Position numbers and translations under genes: made by a program. Positions 1-11,710 of a stretch of 64,000 nt of DNA are shown piece after piece. The notes under the pieces were generated by a model. It had not been told where the DNA came from. It did no database searches and saw only the letters and a program-made list of their open reading frames with translations. The DNA is from Cyanoderma ruficeps (Eukaryota; Chordata; Aves; Passeriformes; Timaliidae): the NCBI GenBank assembly GCA_008694505.1, contig VZDJ01000346.1, positions 10,403,244 through 10,467,243 on the forward strand, read 5' to 3'. Every line of letters starts with the position of its first letter. Position 1 is the stretch's first letter.

Positions 1-2640
1 TTTTTCTTCTATATAGAAAGAAATTCAATAGGATTTTCAGACATCTGTAAACATATTTATAGTTTTGCTCTGTCTTCTTAACTATTGTTTATATAACTTG
101 ACCAAACTTCAGACTGTTAAGTTGCTAATATTGATAATTACTTAGTTGAATTTTTTTTTCTTCAAAACTTGCAAAATCTGGATGAAAAATGACATAAATT
201 TTATAAACCATAGAAACTCCTTTGGATGAGATTTAGTATAAGCTTTTCCATTTCATGTTTATAGAAAAAAAATGGAAGTTTCACACTTCGCAAGGTATCT
301 GTAGCCCTAAGTTCCTTTACAGTTTGTCTGGGAAACACCCTGCTTCTCTTCCCGTGAGATAAACAGCCTTTTATTGAAGATACCAAGGTGATCAGAAAAC
401 TATGCTGGAATTAAACTAGGCTATCTAGACTGAACAGAGATACGAGATGTGTAATAACTGTGATGTTGCTTAACATGAGCTCTAAAAAATTATCTTTTTA
501 AGTGTTAACACTACAGTCTCTAATGACACTCACTTTGCCCTGAGCTTATGCACAAAAAAAAAAAATTACAAACTCAATTAGAGTAAACTTAATACCTTTT
601 TTTTTTTTTTTTGAGCACTTCCCTTCATATAATATCGTGTTTAATGTATCTGGTGACACTAATCCATTTGCATTTCTGGTTCTTACTCTTTAACTTGTCT
701 CTTGCAGTACTGTTTGGGCAGGATTCCTGAATCATCATGGCAAAATTATGGCTCTTTGGTGATAAGAGGCCGTAATGTATCTTTGACTCTCTGGCTCACT
801 TACCTTTATGGGGTGATGCAGGAAGAGAAGCAGATCTGAAGAGCTATAAGTAGGATGATGAGAAGTGGAACAGATCAGGAAATAGGCTGATGCTGGCTCT
901 GTGCCTGTTGTACTAATACGGTGCACTCTGTGCCAAATACAGTTTATTTTCTTCCTGAAATACTGGAAAAATTAAGGGAGAATATGCAGTCCAAAATATG
1001 GCTTGTGACACAGCTGTAGTCAAGTCTTGCATGATTTGCAAAACCAGACTAATCTCCTGAAATGTGATTAAAAATTTTCAGCCTTGTCAGTTTTGCGTGA
1101 GTTGAAGTTGTTGATTATTGATTTGTTGAGTCATGGTAACCTCTGGTGTGAACAAGCCCTGCTGCTTGGAATTTATTAGCTTTGGTGCAGAACTCTGTGT
1201 GTAACTTTGAGTTACATGCAGCGCTTTCAGTTCTGAGGTTGGTTAGGTTATGGTGAGGTCTTGGTGTGGAACAATCAGCATGAGCCATGTCCAAGGGATC
1301 TCCTCATGTTCTAAGACCTTTGTGAGCTGTTGCTTTCAGAGAGGATCCGAGTGGTGCTCATAGGATCAGGGCTGGCTAAAAATTGCTAGAATGATTGTAA
1401 CTATGCTGAAAAAAGGAATTTCAGTGTTAGGAGGGTACTCAGAGTCTGCATTCTGTTATGAATTCCTTTTCCAAAATCTTTGGATATAGTTTTACACAGA
1501 GATTGGTCTTGGCATCAGGTGGGGCACTCTCTTAGGAGAAAGTCTGTTTTCCAAAGTCAAGTCTTGCTGTGACTTCTAGAAACATGCTAGTTGTAAACTC
1601 AATGTAGGTCTGAGCTGGGGCTTTTTGGTTGGAAATCAGTCATTTGGAATTTCGCAGATGGTGGTTGCAGTCTGTCAGTTCAGAGGATCCCTGGCCATAG
1701 ATTTGTACACTGTTGGCCTAGCTGCTGTTGATTTATCCCTTTGGGAAACCCTTACAGTTTGTCTCTAATGCTTTTTTTGGTCATCCACCTAAAGTACATA
1801 ATGCCAAAATACTCAAATACATTTATTTAAATGTAGTAGTTGCCAGGTGGTAGCTGTGCTTGCAAGAAGTGCTCATGTAAGTCTGTTACAGGCCATTGCT
1901 GAAATGGTTTAGAAATTAAAATAAAGGAGCTGGAGCCCTTAATATTTTTTTATTTGGCAGGGAGTTTTATTATTTTTTCCCCTCAGTGATTTGAGAGGTG
2001 TAATCAGACCTCATCTTAATCACCTTAATGGAGTTACCTAGATTTACAAAATGATTATATGTAAAAAGACTGTGGACTCATGTATCTGCATGCATGTGTA
2101 GCCAAGTGTACACATAAAATACTGAAAGTCTAAGGAAACTGGTAGTGTTTCCCTTCAAAAATTTGGTATTGTTGATTAAAGAAAAAAAAGGAAGATGACA
2201 GAATATTTTCTAAACCAATGCATTGTCTACAGACCTGTTGATAAAAAACCCAACAAACTTCTGTGTATGTTCTTTCTTTGGGAAGGTACTTAAGGAGTTG
2301 TTTGAAAGAAAAATAATTTCTTTATTGCATAAACACTTAAAACAGTATTCATAGCCTTGGTGCGTTCAGCTGTTTCATGATACAGCAACTATGGAGTCAT
2401 CAATGTTTTGTTTCTATTTTATCATAGCTAGACTATGTAATGGAACAGATATTTGAATAAAGTAATTTCTTTTACTCTATATATGTTACAGATACCTAAA
2501 ACAAACTAAATGACCACTCAGTTATGTGGAAATGTATAAACCTTTTAGATCAACTGAAAATTTCAACAGGAGGTTTTTTTTTGCCAGTGTCTCTGTGGCC
2601 CTTCTTCACATTGCTCATGGTAGCAGAATCCCCTGGCTTT
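1..2640. other. Intergenic AT-rich DNA, no gene seen
   Basis: This stretch has only short open frames with no recognisable protein similarity, and homopolymer runs (A-run near 554, T-run near 598-612). I see no repeat family with confidence and no exon of a neighbouring gene. In amniotes the gene upstream of RIMS2 is usually DCAF13, and none of its WD-repeat coding sequence is visible here. Confidence 0.5.
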
Positions 2641-3120
2641 TGGGATGAGGGCTTTTTTTTTTTTCCCCCTCCCAAGCCAAAGGACCCTAGGCTGTTGTGA
2701 TTCCTGTTCCATCAAGCTTGTAGCAATATAAAACTATACCTGTATGCTCACCTACACACAGTACAAACAATAAACACTGCCAGCCACAAATCCACAGGGG
2801 CAGAGTGCAGAGCCTGTATTGGCACCTGTGTAAACAGACCTTGCTGGGTATTGCTGCTCCACCCTCTTCCTTGTCCAGCTGACCAGGCTGAGGCTCACCT
2901 GTGGGTGTGCACACAGCTGCACTGGGGCTCTGGCAGCTGCTCTGGGAGACGCTCCAGGCAGTGAGTGCCTCCAGCCCGTGTCTCCCCTTTGCAGGCCTCT
3001 GCACCTTCAAGGGCCTCAGGCCTGTGGTCCTGCTCCAGTGGATCCTCCTGTTGTCCTGCTTGTGGGCTAGTCCCACCTGAGGTTTGCTAGCCTTGGCAGG
3101 TATATGCACACAAGACTAGC
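2640..3120. other. GC-richer block of unknown origin
   Basis: Base composition shifts abruptly from AT-rich to about half GC between a T/C run at 2650-2668 and about 3110. A 140-codon frame is open on the minus strand (2687-3109), but its composition is low-information and I recognise no domain. An AATAAA lies at about 2769 on the + strand. The block could be an old LTR or other mobile-element fragment, but I cannot match it to a family. Confidence 0.3.
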
Positions 3121-3208
3121 TAGAAATAGGGTGCAATAATAATACGGGATGGACTGCAGCAGTGCAGTGTAATTGGTAAGCTGTCTACATGGGACTGGTC
3201 CCCTTCAT

Positions 3209-3304
3209 CCTCTTTGTCCTTGGTTTTTCTATGCCTTTATTATCTTTGTCCTTGTTTGTTCTGTGCCTTTATGTTCTTTGTCCTTGGTTTTTCTATGCCT
3301 CTTT
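3209..3304. repeat. Minisatellite, three 32-bp units
   Basis: Three consecutive 32-base units (3209-3240, 3241-3272, 3273-3304) share the core CTTTGTCCTTG followed by a T-rich stretch and GCCT. Units 1 and 3 are nearly identical, and unit 2 differs at several positions. The open + strand frame here (3189-3407) is just this repeat read through and is not a gene. Confidence 0.8.
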
Positions 3305-4090
3305 CTCTCCAGTCTACCTTAATCACTCCCTTTACACTACTTTTGGTGGTTACCTTAAACATCCCAGAGGAAGTTTGGCACACTGCTGCAATCCACTAAA
3401 AAGATAATTCTCTAATAAATTTTACACAGTCCCTAAATTCTTATTCCTCTGAAGTCTTACAACGTTTAGCTAATTCCTCAGTTTGTGGAGTTTTCTGGGG
3501 AGTTTCCTACACTTGTTTAGTGGATTTTGCACTAGGAGCAGTCATCTGTATCATTCCCCTTCCATGTTTTTTGGATTCGTGAGTCTGTGCACTTGGTTTT
3601 TGCTGATTGTTCTGATTCTTGCCATGGCTTTGTGTATAGTTGATAACTTGTAGTCAGGTAACATGCTCTGTTGTATAGAAGTATCTCTGCAGTACTTTCC
3701 CAGTGACTAGGCCAAGAATGTGGTGGAAGCAGTAGAGTTTATGCTTAACCTTAAGTGTCTACAGTGCAGACCCAGTGAACAGCTTTGCATAACTGGTCTG
3801 TACTCGGTGGAGGTGAATGCTTATTTCAGGAGATGTTTATCCCATGCTTCAGACATTTATATTTTAGTTAAAACTTTTTATACTTAATACTGTGATGTGA
3901 AATATGAGTAGATAACTTAGATGTCTAGGTTTGGACAGAAGTGCTTACAGAGGCAATTAGGTTTAAGATGAGCAAAACCAGTGACAAGTGAACACCTTGT
4001 GCACCTTCTGCAATTCTGACCTAAAAGTCTAAAAATATTTGAATAGAGGTGAATGAAGTTTTGTAACCGAAGACAAAGAAATTTCTGTGG
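3305..4090. other. Intergenic DNA, nothing recognised
   Basis: AT-rich sequence with no supported gene, RNA or repeat. Confidence 0.5.
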
Positions 4091-4094
4091 ATAA

Positions 4095-4219
4095 TGGTTT
4101 GTGGGAAACAAGTTCAGTGTTAAACTAGAGAAAGATGGAAAGGTGTTTGAAGAAGAAGGACTTTACTTGGAAAGAAAAGACTATGATGTGCTCACCCAAG
4201 ACTTCTGGGGCTTTAGAAG
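4095..4219 (+). other. Coding-like segment A ending at a strong splice donor
   Basis: A frame opens after a TAA at 4092-4094 and reads through a charged, protein-like stretch (for example EKDGKVFEEEGLYLERKDYD) to an AAG|GTATGT donor, with GT at 4220-4221. The frame stays open beyond the donor to 4286. I do not recognise the family. It sits about 350 bases before another segment with a plausible acceptor (4573), so the two could be exons, or decayed exons, of one gene. No pyrimidine-rich acceptor is evident at its left edge, which argues against an intact internal exon. It may also be chance. Confidence 0.22.
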
Positions 4220-4573
4220 GTATGTGAAGACTTCTAGGACAAAATCAAAGGTCACAGTTCAAGTACCACCAACTGAAAACCGATGAAAGTGTCATTGGTT
4301 ATTATATTAAATGAAAAAAATACACACTTCCTCTCAGTTGAAGATTGTGTACTTTATACACAGTTTGAAACAACTTTAGGGACTTATTTTCAAAGGTAGT
4401 GAATAATTAATTAACTGTTAGATTAACTTAAGGCAAAGCTGCTGTTTTCCAGTGCCTTCGGAGTTTGATCTGTGATCTCTGAAGGTTTTAGAATACATAG
4501 TGGAATATCTTGAGTCTTAAATATTTTCTTATATTAATGAATGTTAGTATACTTAATGATTTTGTTTTGTCCA

Positions 4574-4840
4574 GGGCTGGAGCAGTTTCAGCAGGTGCAA
4601 ACAATGTGTGCTCAGTGGGTAGATGGAGATGATCAGGAGCTTATAGCATGTTGCATCATGTTTTCTACTTTTATAGCTTGTGTGGGCAAAGCCAAAGATC
4701 TTTCAGCAGACAAAAGAGCATTGCTGATTATTAAGAAGATAAATGGATGGAGATGGTATTTTGACTGTCATTGTAAAAATGTGATTAAAAAACATAATAC
4801 AATAGAAACACCGGACCACAGCAGAAACCCACAGATTTAA
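4574..4840 (+). other. Coding-like segment B after a TTTTGTCCAG acceptor
   Basis: A T-rich tract ending in CAG at 4571-4573 is followed by about 88 open codons. The peptide looks protein-like in composition (LEQFQQVQTMCAQWVDGDDQ near its start, then a hydrophobic Cys-rich stretch and a Lys-rich tail) and the frame stops at 4838-4840. A possible donor G|GTATTT lies near 4756. If joined to the donor of the preceding segment, the reading frame would shift and stop within about 20 codons, so an intact joint product is not supported. Family unknown. Confidence 0.22.
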
Positions 4841-5660
4841 TATAGATTCAGTAGACTTTTTGTGTTCATGTATTATTACAATACTAACATCCAAGCCTCT
4901 AACTTGTATTCAATCAGAGTGGAATTATTTGAAATGTGGCTTTTTTTTCTAAGAGCCTTATTGTAGAATATGACAAGTTTTTTCAGCAACCTGGAAAATG
5001 CCAATTTTTTACAAAACAGTGTATGAAAACTAGTGGCATAAGGTACAAGTGGGCTGTGGGATGTGGCAAGGGATAGGGGATCTGTTACGCCTGCTAAGAG
5101 AGGCCACTGCATCAAACAACTGCCTGAAACAAGTCCACTAGTTCATGACAGAGCCAAGCTTTATCAACAGCTGCAGAGTCCCAGTCTGGGCGCTCCTGCT
5201 TTTGCTATCTGGGGCAAACATGCCTGGGTAGCTAAGCAGCAGCATTCGTCATTACTCATTTCCCTTTCACCCCGTCCTGTGAGAACAGCTGTTTGCTGTT
5301 TTTCTGCACTTTGAGATCTAGGGTAGAGATCGAACAGTACCTGAAGATGAAATCACTACTTCCTATTTGTAAAATTGTTTTGATCTGAAGATTCCAGATT
5401 TTCCAGCATTACAGATTTCTTCTGGTTTTGTTCTCTTCACATCCCTGCTTCCCAAAATAGCACCTCAGAAATTCTTGCTTTCTCTGTGGTCATCATTGAC
5501 TTGGCTGTATGACTTAGGTTTTGCTCATCAGAAAACATAAATACTTCTTTCTTGAGGTTATTTCTGCTGTATAATATCTGGGGCAGTATTACCCCAAATC
5601 CCTGCAAAAATGAGGATTGTTTTGCTTTTAAAGAGCTATGGTTGCTTTAATCATTTGCAG

Positions 5661-5896
5661 ATGTCTATAAACCTACACTCTGGTGTGCGCAATATTTGGA
5701 ATGCATTAAAGGAAAGGAAACCTGGACTCAAAAATTCGTGGAGAATGAGAAGCCAGGAGAGCCAAAGGGGAAAGATTATTACCAGAAGATAATTGCAAAC
5801 TGGCCAAAGGGGTGCAGTTTGGCATGGCAGGAGCTGGGGAGCTATGAGGCACAGATCAAAAAGAAAACATGTCAGCAGTTTTCTCGCTCAGTTTGA
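5661..5896 (+). other. Coding-like segment C after a TTTGCAG acceptor
   Basis: The sequence TCATTTGCAG ends at 5660 and is followed by an open frame of about 78 codons to a TGA at 5894-5896. The peptide is rich in Lys, Glu, Trp and Cys (for example YYQKIIANWPKGCSLAWQEL). That composition is unusual for random AT-rich DNA. A second frame from ATG 5661 is also open for about 44 codons. I do not recognise either product. It lies in the same strand and neighbourhood as the other unassigned segments at 4.1, 4.6 and 7.5 kb, which may together be a decayed gene or retrocopy. Confidence 0.22.
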
Positions 5897-7478
5897 GTGA
5901 AGACAAAAGGGAAAATTCAATCCCTCTTATGCTATAAGAATGTAAGGTGAAATATCTAAAATGCCTTTTTTTCCCTCACAAATGGGATAATCCAGCATTT
6001 AAGTCTGAAGGCAGAAGAATCATTGGCTCAGCTGGGTATCTAAAGGTATCATATTTATAGACTAGCTATTTCAGGAATAGAGCCTGTGTTCTTTTGCATC
6101 ACTTAAGGCAAAATATAACCTTGGCAAACAAAACCACTGGCAATATTTGCAGTTGCATCATTCTCAAGTGAGTATTTAACATCAGAAAATGTTAGGACAT
6201 TCATGATAAGCTGCTGTTTTTACATAATCCTATCAGTTATGGCTGTCCAGTAGCTGCAGTACAATATCTTGAACAGAAAATGTTCACTATCACAAGTTAA
6301 AGCAGCATGGGGTAGGTAACTGGATTATGATATTGATGTCAAACTCTGGAATAAACTTAATTCAGTAATTGGGTGTCTAAATGTGATTTGAAACTAAGAT
6401 TTAGTCAGAAGAGGGTTTTTTCCCCCCAGGAATAAAACCAGAAATCTGGCTCAGTGGCAATTCTTTAAATTATGAACAATGTGTAGTAATTTGCTTCAAA
6501 AGACAAGTACCTTTATATGTTTTGTACCTTATTCTGTGGAGTCTTTTATGTGAACAGCCCTAGACAAAGATTTTGACAGGGCTCTGTATGTTGAAGAAAT
6601 GTCACTGTGAATTTTGGACAGAACCAAAATTCAAATGGATGGTCACACTAAAGGATGCAGTCACAGTAGCAGACATGGAAAAATGTGGCAGAACAAATCA
6701 GAACTAAATTCTTTAAAAATCTATTAAAATGAGTTCCATTAAAATGTTTAGTAACCAAAGATTTTATTCATAAGATAGGAAAAGCTAAAATAGTAGATTG
6801 CTAAACTAACCAGTTAAATATTTTAGTGAGAGATACCTGAAGGAAGAAACTGCAAATCTGTCAGGTTCTCATTTCATCTGTCTGTCTTAATTCAACCTAC
6901 TTTTCATATCACCAGAAGCATAAGACTTCTGCTGCCTTCAGGAAGTACTATCAGAAGCCAATACCATCACAATTTCCTAAATTTTTTTGCAAAACTGCTG
7001 TTTTAGTGAATACTCTGCTGAAAATGTCTCTCTGGTTTTCTTGTCTTTGGGGATGCCAAAGGTCAGGTGTCTTGGGCCACAATGCCCTGTCCAAGATCAG
7101 GGCCTGCTTTATTTTGTGCAACTGTTTCTGAGTAGCCAAGGGGAATACCAATGCTGACAGCAGTTTTCCATCCTGACCTGTAGATATATGTTTAATGCAT
7201 AGCTACAAAAGACTCTTAGCTTGTCATGGAGGGCGTTAGATTTCCCTGCTGGAGCCTGGCCATGGCAAAGCAAAGCTTTTCACTTGAGTCATTTGCTCAC
7301 AGTTGAAATCATGCAAAAGTTGCTCTTTTAGTGAAGTAATAATACTTCAGACTTCCTCTTGCGGAGCAATACAATTCTCTGAGGTCACACTGGTTTTTAC
7401 CACCTTTGTTTATTGACTTTCTGACTTCAGGACATTTTATTCAGTCCTGACAGTTCTTAAGCAGCATGTTTTTTATCA
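5897..7478. other. Intergenic DNA, no supported feature
   Basis: Mostly AT-rich. A 66-codon minus-strand frame at 6951-7151 has no recognisable content. Confidence 0.45.
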
Positions 7479-7744
7479 ATGTCTCCAGGAAGCAGATACC
7501 ATCAGCAATGTCCAGACCTACATGTGCGTGACCTGACCACAGAATTTCACTGTCTTGAAGATGTGTTACCTCCAAAATACAGTAAATTCAGTATTAACTT
7601 CAAGCCAGTTGGTCAGAGATTTTGGTCCATCTGGTGTCTTAATGGAAACCATAACATTTTCTGGGTATTGTACAGATCCACTAAAAAATTTCAGAGATCC
7701 TCTTGAAAGCTTTCTGAAAGTCAATACCAAAGACCACAGTCTAG
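7479..7744 (+). other. Coding-like segment D ending at TAG|GTATGT
   Basis: Two overlapping + strand frames are open here (from 7479 and from 7555). The second gives a protein-like run near FGPSGVLMETITFSGY and reaches a strong donor-like TCTAG|GTATGT, with GT at 7745-7746. I cannot name a family. It is grouped with the segments at 4.1-5.9 kb only by strand, spacing and exon-like borders. Confidence 0.18.
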
Positions 7745-7794
7745 GTATGTTTAGTGTGTGCCATGTGTCCCACTGTGTATGGGTTGTTCAGTGA

Positions 7795-9049
7795 CCGTGC
7801 ACAGTGGTCAGCACAAGATCAGCTGCCAGAAGTAATCTGCTGTTCTTAAGGTACCCGAAGATGCAGTGATGTTGCAAATACAATTCAGTGTAAGTATGTG
7901 GAATAATTTTCTGGAGAGGACTGTGATGCTGTGTCAGTCTAACAGTCACTAAAATTGTCTTTCAAGTAGTTTTGTAGGTTTTTCTTCTACATTCTTCTAG
8001 AGTGGATTCATTCTCTTGTGCTCAGTACAAGATTTAGAACATCATTTTGTGATCCTCTTTGCTGCCTTTGAGCAGATCTGATCTGTTTTACCCTTCACCG
8101 TGTCATGCCTTCCAGTTCTTCACTTTTAAGCTATTTGCATGTTGATGCAAGATTATTTTCTCACAGTTATTGTCTTATTTAAATTAGCCAAATAGATTTT
8201 TTTTCTATTGTTAGGACAGTTTCAGTATGAAGTGAAAGTCTCCTCTTTAATTTGGGGTAGGGTTTCTTTTATGATAATGGTATTTCCTCCTTTGTTTTTG
8301 ATTAGTTAATTCTAGCCATTATAAAAATCAGGAGCCCCCTTTTTTCTACCTGCCAGTGTGATGGTCTTTTCTTCATAAACATTTATTCCCTTTTTTCATT
8401 TTAATGAGATTTCATCCTGACCATTTGTGAAGTTCTGCTTTGCTGGTCCCTTTCTGACACTTCTCTCCATAGCATTGCAGTGACCCAGCCCTCCTATTTT
8501 TATTGAAAAATACCAGAAAATTCTTAGTTCTACTAACATATTTTGCTGGAGATACTCAAATTTTGTTTCTGTGAAACCTGAAAATTATGTCTTTCAGTGG
8601 AAAAATGGATTTTTTTAAGAACTGACATTTAAACACTATACATCTGAGTGGTTATTTTTTTGTTCACTTCTTCTGCAAGTATTTGATTTAAATTTATTTT
8701 CCACAATGGCAGCATATATGTCACACTCACTGTTGGCACCTAAAACTTACATGCCCAAACATTCAGAGGAACAAATAAAAATTGCTACAGGTTTAAACCA
8801 TGTTGTGCCTGTATTTTATTATGACCAGTCTGATATGATTTTGTGGGCAGAAGAACATGTTCTTGCCATCAAGAGATAATTTGGTTACCAAAGTTGGATA
8901 ATGTCTTTATTGGTGCTGCTGTGTGAACAGATTCCAGACACCCAAGTCATGTTCAGTCCATAATTAGTTCTCCCTACTTTCCCATTTATGCCCAGCCATG
9001 TCAGTGAGGGTATGCTACTGTTAATAAGGTTCTGTATGACATTTGGAAA
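7795..9049. other. Intergenic DNA, nothing firmly recognised
   Basis: AT-rich and T-rich sequence. Part of 8330-8500 vaguely resembles minus-strand ancient LINE sequence, but not enough to call. Confidence 0.4.
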
Positions 9050-9420
9050 GTGGCTTTGTACCATGGTAGCATTTGGAGGATTTTCATCCTCACTTCCTTG
9101 AACTGTGTACCTGCTGCTTTGCTGCTAATTGGTTCCTCATCAGTCTCGCAGGCCTCTTTATGTGGTGTCACTCACAATCAGTGCAACTTCTCTGTTTTCC
9201 TGCACAGGGGAATCTCAGTAGTTCATGATTTTATTATTGTTCTTCAATTTGATACAATCTGTTCCTGACCATCTGTACCCACTCATGCTGAGAATATCAA
9301 TACTGTAATTTTCCATCTCCCTCATAACTTGAGCTGATTTTTCCGGCTTGCAGCATTGTATGTACATGCCAGGATCTTGTACATAACATGGAGCAGCAGA
9401 CACTTCAAGGTTTGAGCTCC
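9050..9420 (-). mobile_element. Degraded LINE endonuclease fragment (RTE/L2-like)
   Basis: On the minus strand the frame at 9403-9215 contains SAQVMREMENYSIDIL followed by SGYRW and SGTDCIKL. This is the pattern of the N-terminal apurinic-type endonuclease of RTE-like and related non-LTR retrotransposons (a GK-QV--EM--Y-IDIL--SE-RW-G type motif). Downstream on the same strand the reading decays through several stops and frame changes. No reverse-transcriptase part is visible, so it is a dead, truncated copy. The clade assignment (RTE, for example AviRTE, versus L2 or a CR1 relative) is inference. Confidence 0.55.
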
Positions 9421-11094
9421 TTGCTGAGATGGGATTGGACTGATGCTTGTTGCACAGATTCGTTTGGGGCTATCCACTAATCCAAGGAACTGAGATGGAT
9501 ATTGTCATGGAGACAAAGTGAAGGTTTAGCCAGTAATATTTCTAAAGAGCAAAGTGGTCAGCCTCGCATCCAGCTCCCACGCTTGAAGAATCAAGAGAGA
9601 AATCTCTGTCTGGCCTCTATCTTTGATTTACCCAGCCTTGGTAGACCTGTTGGGAACTTACATAATCCTGCTGACATAAGTTTGGATCAGAGTCTCCTAA
9701 GCAACCCAACACAGCAAGGTACCAGGTTCGGAAATGGGGAAAAATGTGGGTTTGCCTCTGTGTGGAGTGTGTGTGCATGCGCTCTCGTGTGTGTACTTGG
9801 CATAATTCTGGCAATTTGTATTCTACTGTACTTGGAATTAAGCAGGTTAATTTAGGTTTTCCTCTATTTGTTCATATCTGGTGCTTAGAGGATTTGGAAA
9901 ATCCTATTCTCAGCCATCAGCTAATTTCATAGAACCTACTACAACTGTTACATGTTGTCTGGTGGACTATTTTATGATTGTTTTTTGATTTTTTTTCTTC
10001 ACATAATGTCTTGAAGTAAAGTACTTCTAAATGGCATGTGATTCGAAACCTGATAAATTAAATCATTTCAGTATTTAAGTAATCCTTCAGGTCATTGCCT
10101 ACATTTGTGTGTGTGAGAACATGAGTGAAAATAGACACATAATGGACTATAACAAGAAGTTTCAGTGATGTTATAAAGCACAGGAGTGAAGTTCAGATAG
10201 TTTATTGTCCACTTAACAGAAAATTTCAATGGAATAATGCCTCTATAAATCAAAATTTGTCCATTGCTTATTTTAAATATGTGATTCTGACTCATGAATC
10301 CATGCCCTGTAGAAATCTCTATACCTTCTTGAGTCATGCAAATGTTACCTGCTATCACCCCAGATCTTGCTTTCTTGAGTGGTTAGCTCTGTTGCACCTT
10401 ATACAGTTTTAATATATTTTTTCCTTCATGTAACATCACCATTTTGGGAAAAAAATATTGTGCTAATTTTTCTTTTTTTCAAAAATAGTGTAGAATTTGT
10501 TGTACCAGAATTGGAGAAGTAGAAGAGGCAATCACTATATACATGATGCAGAACCAAATAGGAAAAAAAAGTATACACAAACAGAATATTTTGTGCTACT
10601 TTCTTCATGTTACCTTTTTCCTGCTTCAAAGGTCTGATCACAACAAAACGTCATTTTGAAGGACATGTGGATATCATCCACTAGGGAGACAAAATCTATG
10701 AAAGGGTTTAGTCAGCTAGTGAACAGGTTTACCTTTTCCTCTTTTTAAGATATTCTGTGAGAGAATAAAGCAAATCTGGGACGTCTTTGCATGTCCTTCT
10801 CATCCTGTGAACTGATAGAAAGAAACATGATGTAAAACAATGGAATTAAATGCTTGCTGGATATGAAATCACAGACAGTAACAGTGTAGGGCAATAGCAG
10901 ATAATTCTACAGAAGCCAAAGATGTTACATCAGGTGTACAAAGTCACAAGAGGCAACTTTCTTACTAGAAATTTGAAGTAGTTCCTTGTGAGAAAAGTGA
11001 ACAGCCATGTGTCTAACATGTCATCTTGCTCTCAGGATGTGAGTCAGCAGTGTTGTAGCTGTTTGCAGTCATCTGCTATTGCAGTTTAGGTGCT
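9421..11094. other. Intergenic DNA, no supported gene
   Basis: A 117-codon + strand frame (9502-9855) begins at TTG rather than ATG and ends in a hydrophobic run encoded partly by a GT-rich tract. I do not treat it as a gene. The rest is AT-rich without recognised repeats. Confidence 0.4.
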
Positions 11095-11710
11095 AGGCTA
11101 AAAGGCTTTACTGAAGTCCAGGCAGACAACATCCACAGCCTCTCCCTCATCCATGAAACAGGTCACACCATCACAGGAGGAGACCAGGTTGGTCAAGCAG
11201 CACCTGCCTTTCATAAAACCAGCCTTGCCGGGCCTGATTCCCTGGCTGTGTGTGTATGTGCCCCGTGATGGGACCCAAGATGATCTGCTCCATGACTTCC
11301 TCTGGCACTGAGGTCATGCTGACAGGCCTGCAGTCCCTTGAAACCTCATTCCAGCCTTTTTTGTAGATATATGCTAATTTCCAGTCAACTAGGACCTGTC
11401 CAGTTACCCAGGACTACTGGTAATGACTGAAAGCAGCATGGCAAGCTATTCTGCCAGCTCCATCAGGACACTTAGGTAGATTCCCATCTAGCCCCATAGA
11501 TTTGTGGATGTCTAAATTACATAGCAGGTTGCTGGCTATTTCCTCCTGGATTATGGGGCTTCTGTCCCCCCCATCTCTGTCTTCCAGCTCAGAGGACTGG
11601 ATATCCAGAAAACAATTGGTCTTCCTATCAAAGACTGAAGCAAAGGAGGCATAAGTACATCAGTCTTTTCCTCATCCTATGTCACTGTTTCCCTCTGCAT
11701 CCAGAATTGT
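11095..11710 (-). mobile_element. CR1 LINE fragment, reverse-transcriptase region
   Basis: Read on the minus strand, the right-hand end begins before the palm region and the left-hand end reaches codons for VDVVCLDFSKAF, the conserved reverse-transcriptase motif holding the first catalytic aspartate in CR1. Just before this comes GFMKGRCCLTNL, also typical of CR1. The reading frame is interrupted by stops and indels, so the copy is dead. Both the 5' and 3' parts of the element are missing: this is an internal fragment about 0.6 kb long. Confidence 0.85.

Noticed and set aside
2687..3109. 140-codon minus-strand frame in the GC-rich block
   Set aside because: No domain and atypical composition; GC-rich sequence is enough to explain it.
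3209..3304. Short direct repeats that might suggest a CRISPR-like array
   Set aside because: The units are contiguous with no spacers, and the genome is eukaryotic; it is a minisatellite.
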